Part shown: positions 12,520 through 24,475 of the stretch, in pieces | How positions within the stretch are numbered: position 1 is the first letter of the stretch | How the letters are laid out: the number at the start of each line of letters is the position of its first letter | Assembly (NCBI GenBank): GCA_963682175.1 | Contig: OY821787.1 | Coordinates: 23,104,501 to 23,168,500, forward strand | Length of the DNA: 64,000 nucleotides | Direction: 5' to 3' | Origin: Triglochin maritima | Taxonomy: Eukaryota > Streptophyta > Magnoliopsida > Alismatales > Juncaginaceae | Notes under the pieces: generated by a model | What the model saw: the letters and a program-made list of their open reading frames with translations, nothing else | Told to the model about the DNA's origin: nothing | Databases searched by the model: none | Position numbers and translations under genes: made by a program

Positions 12520-12920
12520 GGACGAGAGTAAAGGTCGACCACAAGGGAGAGGCGGTGGCTAAGGTAAAAGAGTGAAAGATGAAAGTAAAACAAAATGTGA
12601 GATCTTTAACTTATTAGTAAAAAAAATGCCTTCATGGTCGACCAGATTAGCACAAGCGGTCGACCAAATGAAGAAATTTGGGGAAAACATTTGTTCGATT
12701 GTCGCCTAAAATTTTCGATCAAACGAGATGGAACAACGGTCGAACAAAAACAAGAAGTCGAAAGTGCCTGAAAAAAACTGTTTATCTACAAAGAACAACG
12801 GTCAAACAACAATGGTCGACCGGTGGTAAACTATTCGACCAATCACTTAATTGAACTTAAGGACCAGAGTGAGAGGAGTCTCACCGGTCGAAGAGAACTC
12901 ATTTTCTGGTCAACCGTTGT
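12520..12920. repeat. GGTCGACC word cluster in copia internal region
   Basis: This is non-coding sequence of the minus-strand copia element, between the env-like frame and RNase H. It contains four exact GGTCGACC palindromes and several near copies (GGTCGAACA, GGTCAACC, CACCGGTCG). The same word recurs in LTRs elsewhere in the window. Confidence 0.6.
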
Positions 12921-13035
12921 GAGCTAAAAATGTGAATTTCAGCCCAGACTCGCCCCTACCCCTCAACACAAGGGAAACACAAAGAATAACTCAATCAAAA
13001 TGCAATTTTTGAAAATATGAAACAATATGATTAAG

Positions 13036-15760
13036 TTATATGTCATTTAAATTACACATGCCTAGATTGAGTTGTATGAGATTAAATTGATCAACATTTA
13101 AAGGTTTGGTGAAAAGGTCTGCTAATTGATCATTTGTAGGAACAAAAGCCAGTTTATTGTCTTCCTTAGTTGCATGATCTCTAAGAAAATGATGTCTCAC
13201 TTCGATATGTTTGGTTCTTGAATGCAAAATTGGATTTTTTGAAAGATTGATAGCACTAGTATTATCACGAAGAATAGAAGTACTTTGAAACTCAAGTTTC
13301 AAGCCTTTGAGGGTTTGCCTAGTCCATAAGACTTGTGCACTAGCACAACTAGCGATGATATATTCGGCCTCGGTTGTAGACAATATAACACTATTTTGTT
13401 TCTTACTAAACCAAGATACAAGAGATTTTCCTAAAAAATGGCAAGTGTCACTAGTGCTCTTACGATCTAAGATATTGCTGACATAGTCGGCGTCACTATA
13501 AGCAATAAGATCGAAAGCCATAGTCTTCAGATAAAATAACCCAAAATCCTTAGAGCCTTTAAGATGGCGAAAAATCCTTTTCAAAGCGTTTAAGTGAGAT
13601 TCTTTTGGACATGCTTGAAAATGAGTGCATAAAAACAAAATGAACATGATATCAGGGCGACTAGCAGTAAGATAAAGTAAAGCTCCGATCCACATCTTTG
13701 CCATTTTTATCCATGTCTAATTTCAAGCTTGTACTCATGGGAGTCTTGTGGGGCTTGCTATACTCAAAACAAAAGCGCTTAAGAAGCTTCTTTGTGTACG
13801 TTGCTTGATTTATGAAGTTCACATCTTCAGCTTGGTTTATTTGGAGTACGAGAAAGAAATTTAGTTGACCAATTAAGCTCATATCGAACTTGCCTTGCAT
13901 AGACTTAGAAAATTCTTTGCAAAGAGAACGATTACTTGCACCAAAAATGATATCGTCCACATATATTTGTACCACTAGTAAATCGAGATCTTGAGATTTT
14001 ACAAAGAGTGGTATCCACTTTACCCATTGTGAAACCTTTGGCAAACAAGAAGTTCTTCAACCTCTCATACCAAGCTCTAGGAGCTTGCTTGAGTCTATAA
14101 AGAGCCTTCTTGAGTTTAAATACATTGTTCGGGTAAGTTTCATTACAAATGTGGGTGGTTGTGCAACATAAACTTCTTCAGAGATAAAGCCATTAAGAAA
14201 AACACTTTTAACATACATTTGAAAATGTTTGATATCCATAAAAGGGGAATAAGCTAAAAGCATACGGATGTCTTCCATATGAGCAACGGGAGCATAAGTT
14301 TCATCAAAAGTCTATCCCCTCGTCTTGGCGGTAGCCTTGAGCAACGAGTCTAGCTTTGTTTCTAACAACATTCTCATCTTCATCAAGTTTGTTTCGGAAT
14401 ATCCACTTAGTTCCAAAAATAGTTTTATTAGTTGGTTTTTAAACAAGTTCCCAAATGTCATTGCAGACAAATTGATTTAGCTATTCATGCATAACCATTA
14501 ACCAAAATTCATCATTACACACTTGTTCTACTTTCTTGGGTTCTAATTTAGAGATAAAAGCTTAAAAGTCACAAACCACATGGGCTCTAGAATGTGTGGT
14601 CACACCTTTAGAGACATCTCCTATCACAAGGTCCTTTGGATGATCCCTTATATTGGTTCAATCCTTGGGAAGTTCCTCTTTATTCTCTCCCTTATATAGG
14701 TCCAATCCTTGGGAAGTTCCTCTTTATTCTCTTTTGGTGAGGCTGAAGGGTAGCATCTTGCGATGAGACATGTCTAATGATATTCATGTAGTCATCATCA
14801 AGAGAGGAATTATCTACACATGTCAATTCATCAAAGTTGACGTGTAGAGATTCCTCGACACAACTAGTTCTTTCATTGTAAACTCTATAAGCCTTACTGA
14901 TATCAGAATACCCTAAAACATGGCCTCATCAGATTTAGCATCGATTTTTTTCCAAGTTATCTTAAGTGTTGAGGACAAAACATTTTGAACCAAAATCTTT
15001 GAAATAGGAAATCTTGGCAATGCGGTTATACCAAAGCTCAAAAGTTATTTTCTTTAAAATAGGTCGAATGAGAACACGGTTGAAGACATAGCAAGAGGTA
15101 TAAATGGCTTTGCACCAAATACTTTGGAAACCCTTTGTCAACATGCATGGTTATTTCCATTTCTTGTAGTTTTCTATTCTTCCTCTCAACTACCCCATTT
15201 TTTTGAGTGCGAGGAAAAGAAAAATTGTGCTCAATGCCATATTTTTGGCAAAGTTTTTGAAACAAATCATTTTCAAATTCTCCTCCATGATAATTACGAA
15301 TAGAAATGATGTTGGAATCATTTTGAACACATTCTTTTAAATCTTTCAAAGGCATCATGTTTGTTTGCTAAAAACAAAAGCCAAGTAAATCCTGAAAAAT
15401 CATCGACAATCACAAAGGCATATCTTTTGCCTCCCAGACTGACGGTTCGTGAAGATCCAAAAAGATCTAGGTGCAAAAGCTCAAGAGGGTTTAAAGTTGA
15501 TACCATATTTAAAGATTTGAAAGATGATTTAAATAGTTTTCTAAATTGGCATGCATCACAAAGCTTGTCCTTTTTAAAATCGATTTTTGGAAGTCCTCTA
15601 ACCAATCAAGTTTTGATAATTTGTGCAATTGTGACATACTAATATATCCCAAATGGTTATGTCATAACCAAGCTTCGTAATGTGAGGCGACAAAACAAGT
15701 CTCAAATGCCATATTACTTAGATTATCAACATGCACGATGTAAATATTATTTGATCCACA
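13036..15760 (-). pseudogene. copia pol: GAG-pre-integrase, integrase, RT, RNase H
   Basis: This is the minus-strand pol of the SIRE-like element. In coding order: GAG-pre-integrase (15760-15450; frameshift near 15610; KDKLCDACQFRK). Integrase core follows (LELLHLDLFGS, FVIVDDFSGFTW, NYHGGEFENDLFQKLCQKYG, GVVERKNRKLQEM; about 15500-15040). RT comes next (QIYVDDIIFGASN with the YVDD catalytic motif, about 13960; GKFDMSLIGQLNFFL). RNase H closes it (13704-13036; ALLYLTASRPDIMF, AYSDADY, STTEAEYIIASCASAQ, NPILHSRTKHIEVRHHF). Several stops and frameshifts break the frame, and a 47-bp segment is tandemly duplicated near 14640-14735. The catalytic motifs are kept in pieces, so the copy is dead but not ancient. 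No protease or gag precedes it. Confidence 0.9.
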
Positions 15761-16515
15761 TTCAGTCGACTGGTGGAATCGTTCGACCAGTGGCCCGACC
15801 AAAAATATCAATGAGTTTTGAAGCACACGTTCATCAACTTTTCAAACATTGCCATTATGGAATTGTTCGACCAGTGGCAAGAAACAAATTGGTTGTTAGG
15901 TGAAGAATGTGTATACAACCGTTCAAGAATACAGTGGTCATATTTAAGTCAAATGGTCGGACCAAACTCAATATCCGGTAGACCGGTTTGTACACTAACC
16001 GTGACATGTGGAAAGACATTATCGATGAAGTAAAATACAAAGTTTAAGGCATGTATCGATTAAGAAAGGCTAACGGTCGAACTGGGATAAAAGTTCGATC
16101 ACCTGTTTTGGGAAGAAATAAAAGTCTGTTAAATTCGATCAAACCAGATATTGTACTGGTCGACCAATTGGAGCAGAAACTCTGTTCCAAGGGGAATTAC
16201 TACATGTATTCGGTCACCTAAGAGAGTCGGTTTGATATGCAATTTTGCAAGTGATTTCTAGAGGTTTTCTATGGACCATGCAATGCAATTCAAGTGCCCA
16301 AATTACATTTCAATCCCAAGTACAAGAAACATAAATCCTATACTATTCTTCAACCTTGATTTCTTGTCTTCTATCAACACTTAACTCCTGAAATGGTTAG
16401 TAAACCCAAATATATATGTAAGTACATATGAGGTAGAAAAAGATACACATGGATTTATTGATGTGTTAATTAATCATCAAAATAACATTAAAGGGTATTA
16501 GCTAAAAAGCCAATA
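15761..16515 (-). repeat. Partial 5' LTR of SIRE-like copia element
   Basis: This matches 10100-10979 on the same strand (shared TTAGGTGAAG..TGTGTATA, GGAAAGACAT, TGTTCCAAGGGGAATT and a GCTAAAAAGCCAA end). It covers only the U3-side half. The missing half, primer site and gag point to one deletion that joins LTR to pol at about 15760. Confidence 0.7.
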
Positions 16516-17286
16516 GACACGAACCAACTCAGTCCTGAATATGGAGGATCCTTTCAATTGTGTTTCCAATGGATCTAGTATCATCAAATTCTGTATTTGG
16601 ATGTGGATGTTATGAATAAAACAAGCGGTGCGTGCTGGCAATCCGGACTTTTCCATCCCTGCCTGGGACGGTTCTTGTCGTGCCAGGGACAGACCTTGTC
16701 CCACAAGAGACGGTCCCTACCCTACCCAGGACAATCCCTTCCCTTCTAGGGAGGGTCTCAAGAAACGTTCCAACTTATTTATCTGCTAAAAACAACCCAG
16801 TTATTTATCTCAAGAAAATGACCCTCCTTATTTACCATAAGAAAATGACCGAGCTTATTTAGGTCTAGAATACAACCCAAGTTATTCAGCTCACGAAACG
16901 ACCCAACTTATTTAGCTCAAGAAAACAACCTAGGTTATTTAGTATTGAACGACGCAACTTATTTAGCTCAAGAAAATGACACAATGTATTTAGTATTAAA
17001 AGACGACCCAACTTATTTAGTTCAATGAAATGACTCAGCTTATTTAGTTGTAGAAAACATCCCCCGTCTCAATGTATTGATCGAATTTGAAACCAAAAAG
17101 GTGCCATAAATTATTACACATATTAATTTATTTATTTTCAAATGAGCCAAGTTTTTAATTAACTTGCACCTTTGTTATTGTAGTAAGTAAATTAAGTTGC
17201 AGCTCGTTTAGTGAAAATGACCCAGCTCGTTTGGTGGAAACAACCTAACTCATTTTGTAGAACGACCCAACTTGTTCTGTGAAAAA
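16516..17286. repeat. Two-motif repeat array, left part
   Basis: The first 120 bp are unremarkable. At 16640-16770 a GC-rich array repeats words such as GGGACGGT, GGGACAGA, TTGTCCC and AGGACAATCCC. At 16770-17080 an AT-rich array repeats a unit of about 20-36 bp containing CCAACTTATTTAGCTCAAGAAAA. A variant with CAGCTCGTTTAGTGAAAA runs at 17190-17286. The array is split by a copia insertion and resumes at 21611. I recognise no coding sequence. Confidence 0.55.
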
Positions 17287-18591
17287 TGTTGACTTTTTGG
17301 CCTCCATCTATATTAATTTTGACGATTATTCAAACTAATCTTAATCAATCAACCCAATCAATCAAAGTGAGGAAACACGATTATATGCATTACATACATA
17401 ATTATATACTTGCAATCATGTTAATAGGTTCATCAAGATATTCAAGGAAAGGAGCATTGGGACAAAGAAATCAAGACTTGTAATCAAAGCTTTGGACCAA
17501 GACATGTAATTTTATATTTATTGAGTCCATAAGGTTTAATGTAAACTTGAGCATTAGGATTTTGTCCCGTCCAGATTCGGTATACCAGACCCTTCACGGT
17601 CAACTGAAACCTTCCCTATTCGGTCCACCAAACACCTATCAAATAATTGAATCATACCCATCAGTAGACGATAGGATGCTCTCTGGAATTGTCCTGACGG
17701 ACGACCGAATAGCCTTCGACTGTTTTTGGACTTGCTCCAATGGTTGCATTTGAGTCGAGCCTGTAGACCCCAATTGACTTATCCTAATTCAATCGACCGA
17801 ATACCTGTAAGTAAACCGAGTCTTTGGGTTTAGGCACCAAACGACTATTTGAGCCATAACTATCAGCGCAGAACCCACACTAACTTCGGTCCTCCGAAGT
17901 ATAGACGGTCAACCGAACTTGAGTAGTTAGATACCAACCAATCTAACTGTTCACCTTGGAATGGTGAACCGAATGCAATTTGGTTATCCAAAATTAAATA
18001 GGGTGAAATTGAAAATAGTTACTGGAAGTTGGTGAACGGTTATCCGAACCTTATTCAGTCAACAATATGCTTAGTTCAGACCAACCCAACCTTCTTGTTT
18101 TGGACTACCATTCTATTAACGGTCGACCGAACCTACATAGAAATTTCCTTGAGCGTTAAGCAAATTCTTGTTTCTCATTGGTCCATATCCCACCAACTCC
18201 CAAATGGCTAGTAGAGCCTGAAGGCTTATAAATAGGATCTCATTTGTTGGTTTAGAACTCTTGAACACTTCCTATCAATCCTATACTCAAAGCCAAATCC
18301 TCTTCATCTTCAAGCTCTCATTCTTCTACACTCAAGCCTAAGTTCACCACTTGCATATCCATTCCATATCAATATCCAAGTGTGCTCCCTCTTGGGTTGT
18401 GATTCCATTTCCAAATCTAAAATCACAAAAGAGTTGTAACGCTTCATGGAAGCTCCCTCTTGGGTTGTGATTCCATTTCCAAATCCAAAATCACAAAAGA
18501 GTTGTAACGCTTCAAGGAAGCTCCCTCTTGGGTTGTGAGAGGAGACACTAGCGAGGCAAGGATTGTTTGCGAGGCTCAGTGTTGTAAATGA
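17287..18591 (+). repeat. 5' LTR, truncated, with internal duplication
   Basis: It matches the 3' LTR (20114-21440) up to GTGTTGTAAAYGAC, then jumps into gag. A TATA box CTTATAAATAGG lies at about 18226. A 64-bp segment starting GCTCCCTCTTGGGTTGTGA occurs twice in full and a third time in part at 18384-18540, whereas the 3' LTR has one copy. Confidence 0.75.
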
Positions 18592-19586
18592 CTCGAAAGA
18601 TTCTCCGGTCACTCACCGACGATTGGCCGGAAAAGACAACCGTTATCGAAGAAGCACAATATCTCACAATGTTGTCGGTCGAGGAGTTTATGGGTAGTCG
18701 CATGACATATGAGATACAAATGAAGGATCAAAAAGAGAAGGAAGCCAAGAAATCCTTGGTGCTACACATCGTCGCCAATTCAATCAAAGGACATACAGAC
18801 ATTGAAGAACAATTGGTGACACAACAATTCAAGGAGTTCCTCAAGGAAGAAAAAGAAAGGAGAAAAGAAAAGAAGACGAGCAAGAGAAAAGAGAAGAAGA
18901 AAACTCTCAAAGCAAGTTGGGACAATTCATTATCTTCATCAATTGAAGGCAAATTCGCCTCGATGTGCTTCATGGCAATAGAAGATGAAGATAGTGAGGT
19001 ATCTTCTTGCTCTAGTCACGATTCAATTGATTCAAATCATTCAAACTCAAATAATGAACTTCAAATTGAATTCAATGAATTGCTTGAGAATTTTGAGAAA
19101 AATTGTCAAAGAAACAAAGTAGCTAGAAAGAAAATTAATGAGCTACAATCTCAAATTGAATCTATAATGAATGAGAAAAATAATTTGCTTTCTAGTCATG
19201 ATAAAATTGCATTAGAAAACTCTAATTTGATTGATGAAATTGCAACTCTAAATGCAAAACCTTCATGTAGTGATGATACACAAAATCTTATTTCTAACAA
19301 TGTTCAATTACAAAAAGATCTTGAAAGATTCACAAATTGAAAGAAAATACTTGATATGCTCATAGGTAGTCAAAAACAATCTTTAGATAAGCATGGTTTA
19401 GGCTATTATGTTAATAACTACAAAAAACATGTTATTCACACTACTATGAATGGTAGGCATTTCTTTGTAAACAAAACTTCCACAAGTGTTTGGTCACCTA
19501 AGACCAAAATGGTTTGGGTACTAAAAATTAATATCAAAGGACCCAAAGTTGTTTGGGTACCAAAATCTTCACTTGTAGGTACTTAG
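18588..19586 (+). pseudogene. SIRE/Maximus-like copia gag (UBN2 type) fragment
   Basis: The first frame (18588-19340) carries the end of the copia gag core (ILRSLTDDWPEKTTVIEEAQ, LSVEEFMGSRMTYEIQMKD). A lysine/glutamate-rich linker, an acidic serine stretch (EDEDSEVSSCSSHDSIDSN) and a long coiled coil (about residues 155-245) follow. A frameshift at about 19340 leads to LDMLIGSQKQSLDKHGLGY and the paired WVLKIN..PKVVWVPKSSL motifs that precede protease in SIRE-like elements. The normal start and N-terminal gag are deleted, so the initial ATG lies at the deletion joint and is probably not genuine. In the family, gag forms the particle that packages the element's RNA. Confidence 0.8.
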
Positions 19587-20113
19587 AAGGATGATGATAG
19601 GCAGTGATCGCCTCAAGAAAGAAAAGATCGATTCCAAGCTTCAAAGAAAACTTTTAGATCGAATTCATAAAGTCGTCGTCGCTATAGAAATGAGATTGGA
19701 ACCAAGACCAAATCGAGGATCAAAAGTTGGGTGACATTTTCAATCCCATTAACTTTAACAATTGGTTCTAATCTAGGAACATTGCATGCTTAAATTATAA
19801 CATACATCATTTGTTTTAGGTCTTAGTGATAGGGGGAGCATATAATGTTATATCATCTATTTAAGGGAGAGAATTATGTAAATTCTAACCTTTGCATCTT
19901 ATGCTTTTAGTATTTGCATTTCATTGATGTCAAAAGGGGGAGAATGATAAGATTGAGCTTCAATTCACTCATGTTATGCATATTGTTAGGGGGTATCTAA
20001 TATAGGCATAGATTACATATATATATAGGGAGGAATCATATAGAAAAATGGAGAACTTAAATTGATTGTCAAGTATTAAGATATAGGTTTGCTGTCATCA
20101 AAAAGGGGGAGAT

Positions 20114-21610
20114 TGTTGTCTTTTTTGCCTTGATCTATATCAATTTTGATGATTAATCAAACTAATCTTAATCAATCAACCTAATCAATCAAAGTGAGAA
20201 AACACGATTACATGCATTGCATACATACTTGTATACTTGCAATCATCTGAATAGGTTGATCAAGATAATCAAAGAAAGGAGCATTGAGACAAAGACATCA
20301 AGACTCAAGATTGTAATCAAAGCTTTGGACCAAGACATGTAATTTTATATTTATTGAGTCCATAAGGATTAATGTAAACTTGAGTACTAAGATATTGTCC
20401 CATCAAGATTTGATATACTGGACCCTTCACGGTCAACCGAAACCTTCCCAGTTCGGTACACGGAACACCTATCGGATAACTGAGTCATACACATTAGTAA
20501 ACGTTAGGAAGCTCTCTGGAATTGTCATAATGGACGGCCGGAACAGTTTCGGTCGACCAAATAGACTTGGATCATTTTTGGACTATGCTCCAACGGTTGC
20601 ATTTGAATCGATCCTGTAGAGCACAATTGACTTGTCCTAAATCGGACGACCAAAAACCTGTCGGTTAACCGAGTCCTTCTTGGCTTTAGGCGCCCAACAA
20701 CTATTAACACGTGGCACTTGACCATTGTACACAATGACTATTTGAGCCTTAACTCTAAATGCAAAACCCATGCTAACTTCGGCCATCCGAAAGTAAACAT
20801 GGTCAACCGAACTTGAGTAATCAGAGGCCAACCAATCTTATTGTCCACCTTGGAACAGTGAACCGAATGCAATTCGGTTAACCGAAATTAAATAAGGCAA
20901 AATTGAAAATATTTACTAGAAGCTTGTGAATAGTGATCCGAACCTTATTCGGTAAACCGTATGCTTAGTTCAGACCAATCCAACCTTCTTGTTTTGGACT
21001 ACCATTCTATTAACGGTCGACCGAACCTACATAGAAATTTCCTTGAGCGTTAAGCAAATTCTTGTTTCTCATTGGTCCATATCCCACCAACTCCCAAATG
21101 GCTAGTAGAGCCTGAAGGCTTATAAATAGGATCTCATTTGTTGGTTTTAGAACTCTTGAACACTTCCTATCAATCCTATACTCAAAGCCAAATCCTCTTC
21201 ACCTTCAAGCTCTCATTCTTCTACACTCAAGACTAACTTCACCACTTGCATATCCATTCCAAATTAATATCCAAGTGTGCTCAAGTTTAAAGTGTTAGAT
21301 TTTGATTCCATTTCCAAATCCAAGAATCAGAAAAGAGTTGTAAAACTTCGAGGAAGCTCCCTCTTGGGTTCTGAGAAGAGACACGAGCGAGTCGAGGATT
21401 GTTCGCGAGGCTCAGTGTTGTAAACGACGTTGATCTCAGCCCGGAATGGAGATCAGTTAGTGGAACCATAAACGAGGCTTATGAGGAGGACTAGGACAAG
21501 GGTGCGGTGACGACAATTTTGGGGTTTGCAATTGTCTTCTCCCTTAATCTCTCAATTATCATTTTAATTCCGCAATTAGTTTAGCGATTAGAGGGCCATC
21601 AAGTTTAACA
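20114..21610 (+). repeat. 3' LTR of SIRE-like copia element
   Basis: This is a complete 1497-bp LTR, starting TGTTGTCTTTTTTGCC after the polypurine tract and ending GCCATCAAGTTTAACA. A TATA box lies near 21120 (CTTATAAATAGG). Several GGTCGACC-type palindromes lie upstream (20551, 21015). Confidence 0.8.
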
Positions 21611-22300
21611 AAAAGGACCCAACTTGTTTGGTGAAAACAAGTCAGGTCGTTTGGTAGAATGACACAACTCGTTTGGTGAAAACGACTCAGCTTGTTTCGT
21701 CGAACAACCTAGCCCAACGCAGAATTGGTGCTTCCGAACTCTGGCTTGTTGCTCCAAAGACGTTTGCTCCTTTTGTCCTGTGTGGGACACCAAATCCTGT
21801 CAGGGATGCATTTTCGTCCCGAGCAAGCAACACTTGCGTCCCGATCCGGACATGTACGTCCCAAGCAGGTCGGACTCAACCCTACAGGGGACAGATTTGT
21901 CCTAGCAACAAACTTGTTTGGGACGCAAGTGTCCCACTTGGGACGCAAAGAGTCTTGATGCATGGATGCCTGTTTGGGACGATTTTGTCTTGGTTGGGGA
22001 TGAGTCAGTCTTGCACCAGGACACATTAGGCCTGTGATGGGATGAGTCAGGGACGATTCAAAGTCAAAGTCCCATGATGGGATGGGTCTATCTCTCACAG
22101 GACAATTGTGTCACGCTCGGGACGAGGTTGTCCTGCTCGGGATGCAAGTCTGTCTCGCTCGGGAGGAGGCTGTCCTGCACGGGACACTAGTGTGTCCCAC
22201 TCCGGACGAGGCTGTCCTAACTTGTTTGGTTGAACGACCCTGGTCATTTTGACTGAACAACCCAGCTTGTTTGATTGAACGATTTAACACATTTATCTTG
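21611..22300. repeat. Two-motif repeat array, right part
   Basis: This continues the array broken by the copia insertion. At 21611-21720 four units contain CAACTTGTTTGGTGAAAAC or close variants. At 21770-22215 there are roughly 20 copies of a GGGACG..TGTCC word spaced 15-30 bp apart, partly as inverted pairs. At 22216-22300 the first motif returns (CTTGTTTGGTTGAACGACCC). Long apparent frames inside come from the periodicity. Confidence 0.55.
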
Positions 22301-22508
22301 ATTTAATCCTACCATGTAAGAAGTTTATTTGTTTGAAATTGGATATGTTGTTAATTAAGTTTTCACTAAATTATTTACAATCTAAACATGATGAAAATGA
22401 AACTTTATCAATTTGTACTATACACGATAACACATAACCCTGACATGACTGCAGAATTGTTTGACACATTAGTACACGAACAAGACACGATTAACAGGGT
22501 ATGACCAC

Positions 22509-22578
22509 CGAAGAGACGCAACCTTTCATTACAGGGTATGCGAAGAGACGCAACCTTTCATTATAGGGTCTATAAAAT
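22509..22578 (+). promoter_or_regulatory. Direct repeats immediately upstream of a TATA box
   Basis: Two 30-bp direct repeats, CGAAGAGACGCAACCTTTCA followed by TTAYAGGGT (22509-22538 and 22541-22570), abut TATAAAAT at 22571-22578. The first ATG beyond a start site about 30 bp downstream is 22629, the start of the GRF-like frame. The arrangement looks like a promoter with a duplicated proximal element. Confidence 0.45.
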
Positions 22579-22628
22579 CATCCACTCTTGAAGTGTATTC
22601 CTAAACCCTATTACATTCGTAGATCCAG

Positions 22629-23041
22629 TTGTGTATTCGATCCACCCCAAAAAAGGCCTTCAAACACATTGCCCAAAGTGACTACCAAAATGATGAAGAT
22701 GAGTACATCACTGGTGGACCAATATGGGGAGATTGTCCCCCTGTTGAAATACCTGGAGTTTCACATCTACTCTATCGCACTTGTTGGTGCAGTTTGAAGG
22801 CAACAGAGTTTTGGTCCAACACTTCAAACAAAATTAGCAAAACGTTCTATGTCTGTTGCGCCTCAGAGCCAACCCATTACTGTCTGTACAACCAGTGGAG
22901 AAACCCAATGAGAGAATAACTGACCTAGGCACGCAAAAGCTTATCTGGAAGCTTGCTAAGTTGAGTCAGACCCAGGAGATAAATAAAACATTCTTTTGGG
23001 CTTGCAGAAGACATCTCAGAGGATCACTCTTTTCCAAATGA
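22629..23041 (+). pseudogene. Small GRF-type zinc-finger-like protein
   Basis: The frame from 22629 begins MCIRSTPKKAFKHIAQ. An acidic stretch follows, then CWCSLKATEFWSNTSNKISK, TFYVCCASEPTHYCLYNQW. The order CxC, a Thr/Ser-rich 'TSNK' segment, FYVC, then C..Y.QW fits the GRF zinc finger of small plant proteins, though the last positions differ from consensus. This frame stops at 22919. A +1 frame (to 23041) continues with a helical segment (LIWKLAKLSQTQEINK), which usually follows GRF fingers. It therefore needs one frameshift, or it is two pieces. A TATA box with duplicated proximal element lies 50 bp upstream. I found no membrane segment. Such proteins often accompany Ulp1-bearing transposons. 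Identification is tentative. Confidence 0.42.
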
Positions 23042-23264
23042 CTTGGAAGATAATAATAAATTTTTATGTGTGTATGTGTTTGCAATATTCTTGGTGTTTG
23101 TGTTTCTGTTCGTGTAATATGTAGTGTTGAATTTTTCAATGGAATGTTATATGGAAGCTTATAGTGTTCAATGGAATGTCCTTTATGCGATTCAATGGAT
23201 TGTTTTGTTTGTAGCTCTTCAGATATGTAATGGAATTTTCAAACGCGGAATGTGTAGTGAAACA

Positions 23265-23564
23265 TAAAGAGAAATTGAGAGGATGGGATAGTCCCCTAAA
23301 ATGATAAATGTGAACAAGACCAATTATGGAGCTTATGTATGCAACTATATCGTTAAGATTTTTGATAGGGAGAATCAAATGAAGTTCCCTCCTCAAGACA
23401 TGCACAAGTTGATAAGACATGCACAAGTTGATATCCCGCATGGTTGTTGCTTTCCTTTCACAGAACATAAAGTACTCAAGTCCGATGTAGATGATTTTGC
23501 CGTACCAAAGCGAATGCAGGATTACATTATGCACCCATCTTCCATACGAACAATTTATTTATAA
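23265..23564 (+). pseudogene. C-terminal remnant of Ulp1-like (C48) cysteine peptidase
   Basis: The frame at 23301-23564 reads VNKTNYGAYVCNYIVKIFDR, then ENQMKFPPQDM. This matches the region around the catalytic cysteine of plant Ulp1-like peptidases, normally ...DCGVYVC.Y.E....F...DM. Here Tyr replaces the catalytic Cys (TAT for TGT), so the enzyme would be inactive. The His and Asp parts upstream are absent. It lies 220 bp past the GRF-like gene on the same strand. PMD/DUF1985-like sequence, the usual N-terminal partner of such peptidases in plant transposons, occurs 6 kb downstream. Confidence 0.45.
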
Positions 23565-24475
23565 ATCACATCCCATAACAGGACGATTCAGTTTTCCTAG
23601 TGACAAGTCATTATTATGTGAAGAGACTCAGGTTATTTACCTCAATAAAATCACCTAACTTAGTTTTTAAAAAACCCTAGTTATTTTTTGTTTTGAACAA
23701 TCAAGTTGTGTGTAACGAGACTCTGATATTTTATTTTGTCGTGTTTTTTGTTTTGAAAAAAAATCAAGTTTCGGGTAACCAAACTCTAACTTATGGTCTT
23801 GTCGTCGAATATATATTTTTTTTTGTCAAATTGAATGTCCTGGGCATGTCCCATCGAATATATTCAAACAATTTAAATACAATCCCGCGACGAGAAGACT
23901 ATTGTGTCATGTTCGCGAAGCTGCCAATTTTCAACTCAGTCCCAAATATGTGCAAGTCTGTCACTGTGGGGATGATATTGCGATGTTTGGGACGACTCTG
24001 GAACGTTTGGGATGATTCAGTTTCATTCAAATCATGCAACATCAATACATTGAAATAATACGACTATTCAATTTCTTCGGTTTAAAAACCACGAACTATA
24101 CGTCCGACCGCTTGGAAGTCGGAGCTTTGTGGACTGGGTTGATTCAATGGAAGTCGGACTGATTTTCTGTGTTTTCTTCGGAGCTCGATAAGGTTATATA
24201 TTAGTTCGATTCCTTTTGCATTTGAGCTCGATTGGATTACTCTTTATATTTTCTCAATGGGTTCGATATGTTTTGGATATGACCTCGATAGCTTTGATTG
24301 GTTAATATTAACTTTGATATTTATGGTTGTATTTAGATGCCTAAAATTGCCTTTGGTGTTTGGAAAAATGCGACTATTCATGGAATTAAAACCATTTCCT
24401 TCCCTCCAATCGAGCACAACATTAACACGGATTCAAATTAATTTATTCCATGTTAATTGTAGGAAAACACCCATC
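23565..24475. other. Non-coding mosaic with weak repeats
   Basis: I see no gene here. The stretch contains short dispersed words shared with 28-30 kb: TTCTTCGGTTTAAAAACCA at about 24074 (also about 29734), GGGACGA words near 23990-24015, and a block with ATCGAGCACAACATTAACAC..ATTCAAATTAATTT also seen at 28300-28440. Confidence 0.35.

Larger units (their letters stand above)
9422..16515 (-). mobile_element. SIRE-like Ty1/copia element with deleted gag
   Basis: This is a minus-strand element. Its 3' LTR is 9422-10979. The polypurine tract sits just beside it (10980-10998, complement AAAAAGTGGGAGATTG). Then come an env-like frame, pol (RNase H, RT, integrase, GAG-pre-integrase) and a partial 5' LTR at 15761-16515. 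The end of the 5' LTR, the primer site, gag and protease are missing, as if deleted between LTR and pol. The bases next to the outer ends (GGGGT, GACAC) do not form a target duplication, and the right LTR end is mutated (AATA instead of AACA). Lineage rests on pol style, tract, LTR similarity to 17287-21610 and the extra downstream frame. Confidence 0.8.
17287..21610 (+). mobile_element. Pol-less SIRE-like copia element
   Basis: This is a plus-strand element with a truncated 5' LTR (17287-18591), gag remnants, no pol, a polypurine tract (AAAAAGGGGGAGATT, about 20099-20113) and a 3' LTR (20114-21610). LTRs begin TGTTG and end AACA. Flanking A runs (AAAAA left, AAAAG right) fit a short target duplication but are low in information. 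It interrupts the CAACTTGTTT-type repeat array, which resumes at 21611. Deletions removed the end of the 5' LTR, the primer site and the start of gag, and everything from after gag to the 3' leader. Earlier purine tracts (19828, 19930) are usual before the true tract in this lineage. Confidence 0.8.

Noticed and set aside
9422..16515. Target duplication for the minus-strand copia element
   Set aside because: The outer five bases are GGGGT and GACAC, which do not match; the right LTR end is also mutated.
21673..22098. Overlapping frames of 118-129 residues on both strands
   Set aside because: They are created by the GGGACG-type periodic array and differ in every repeat.
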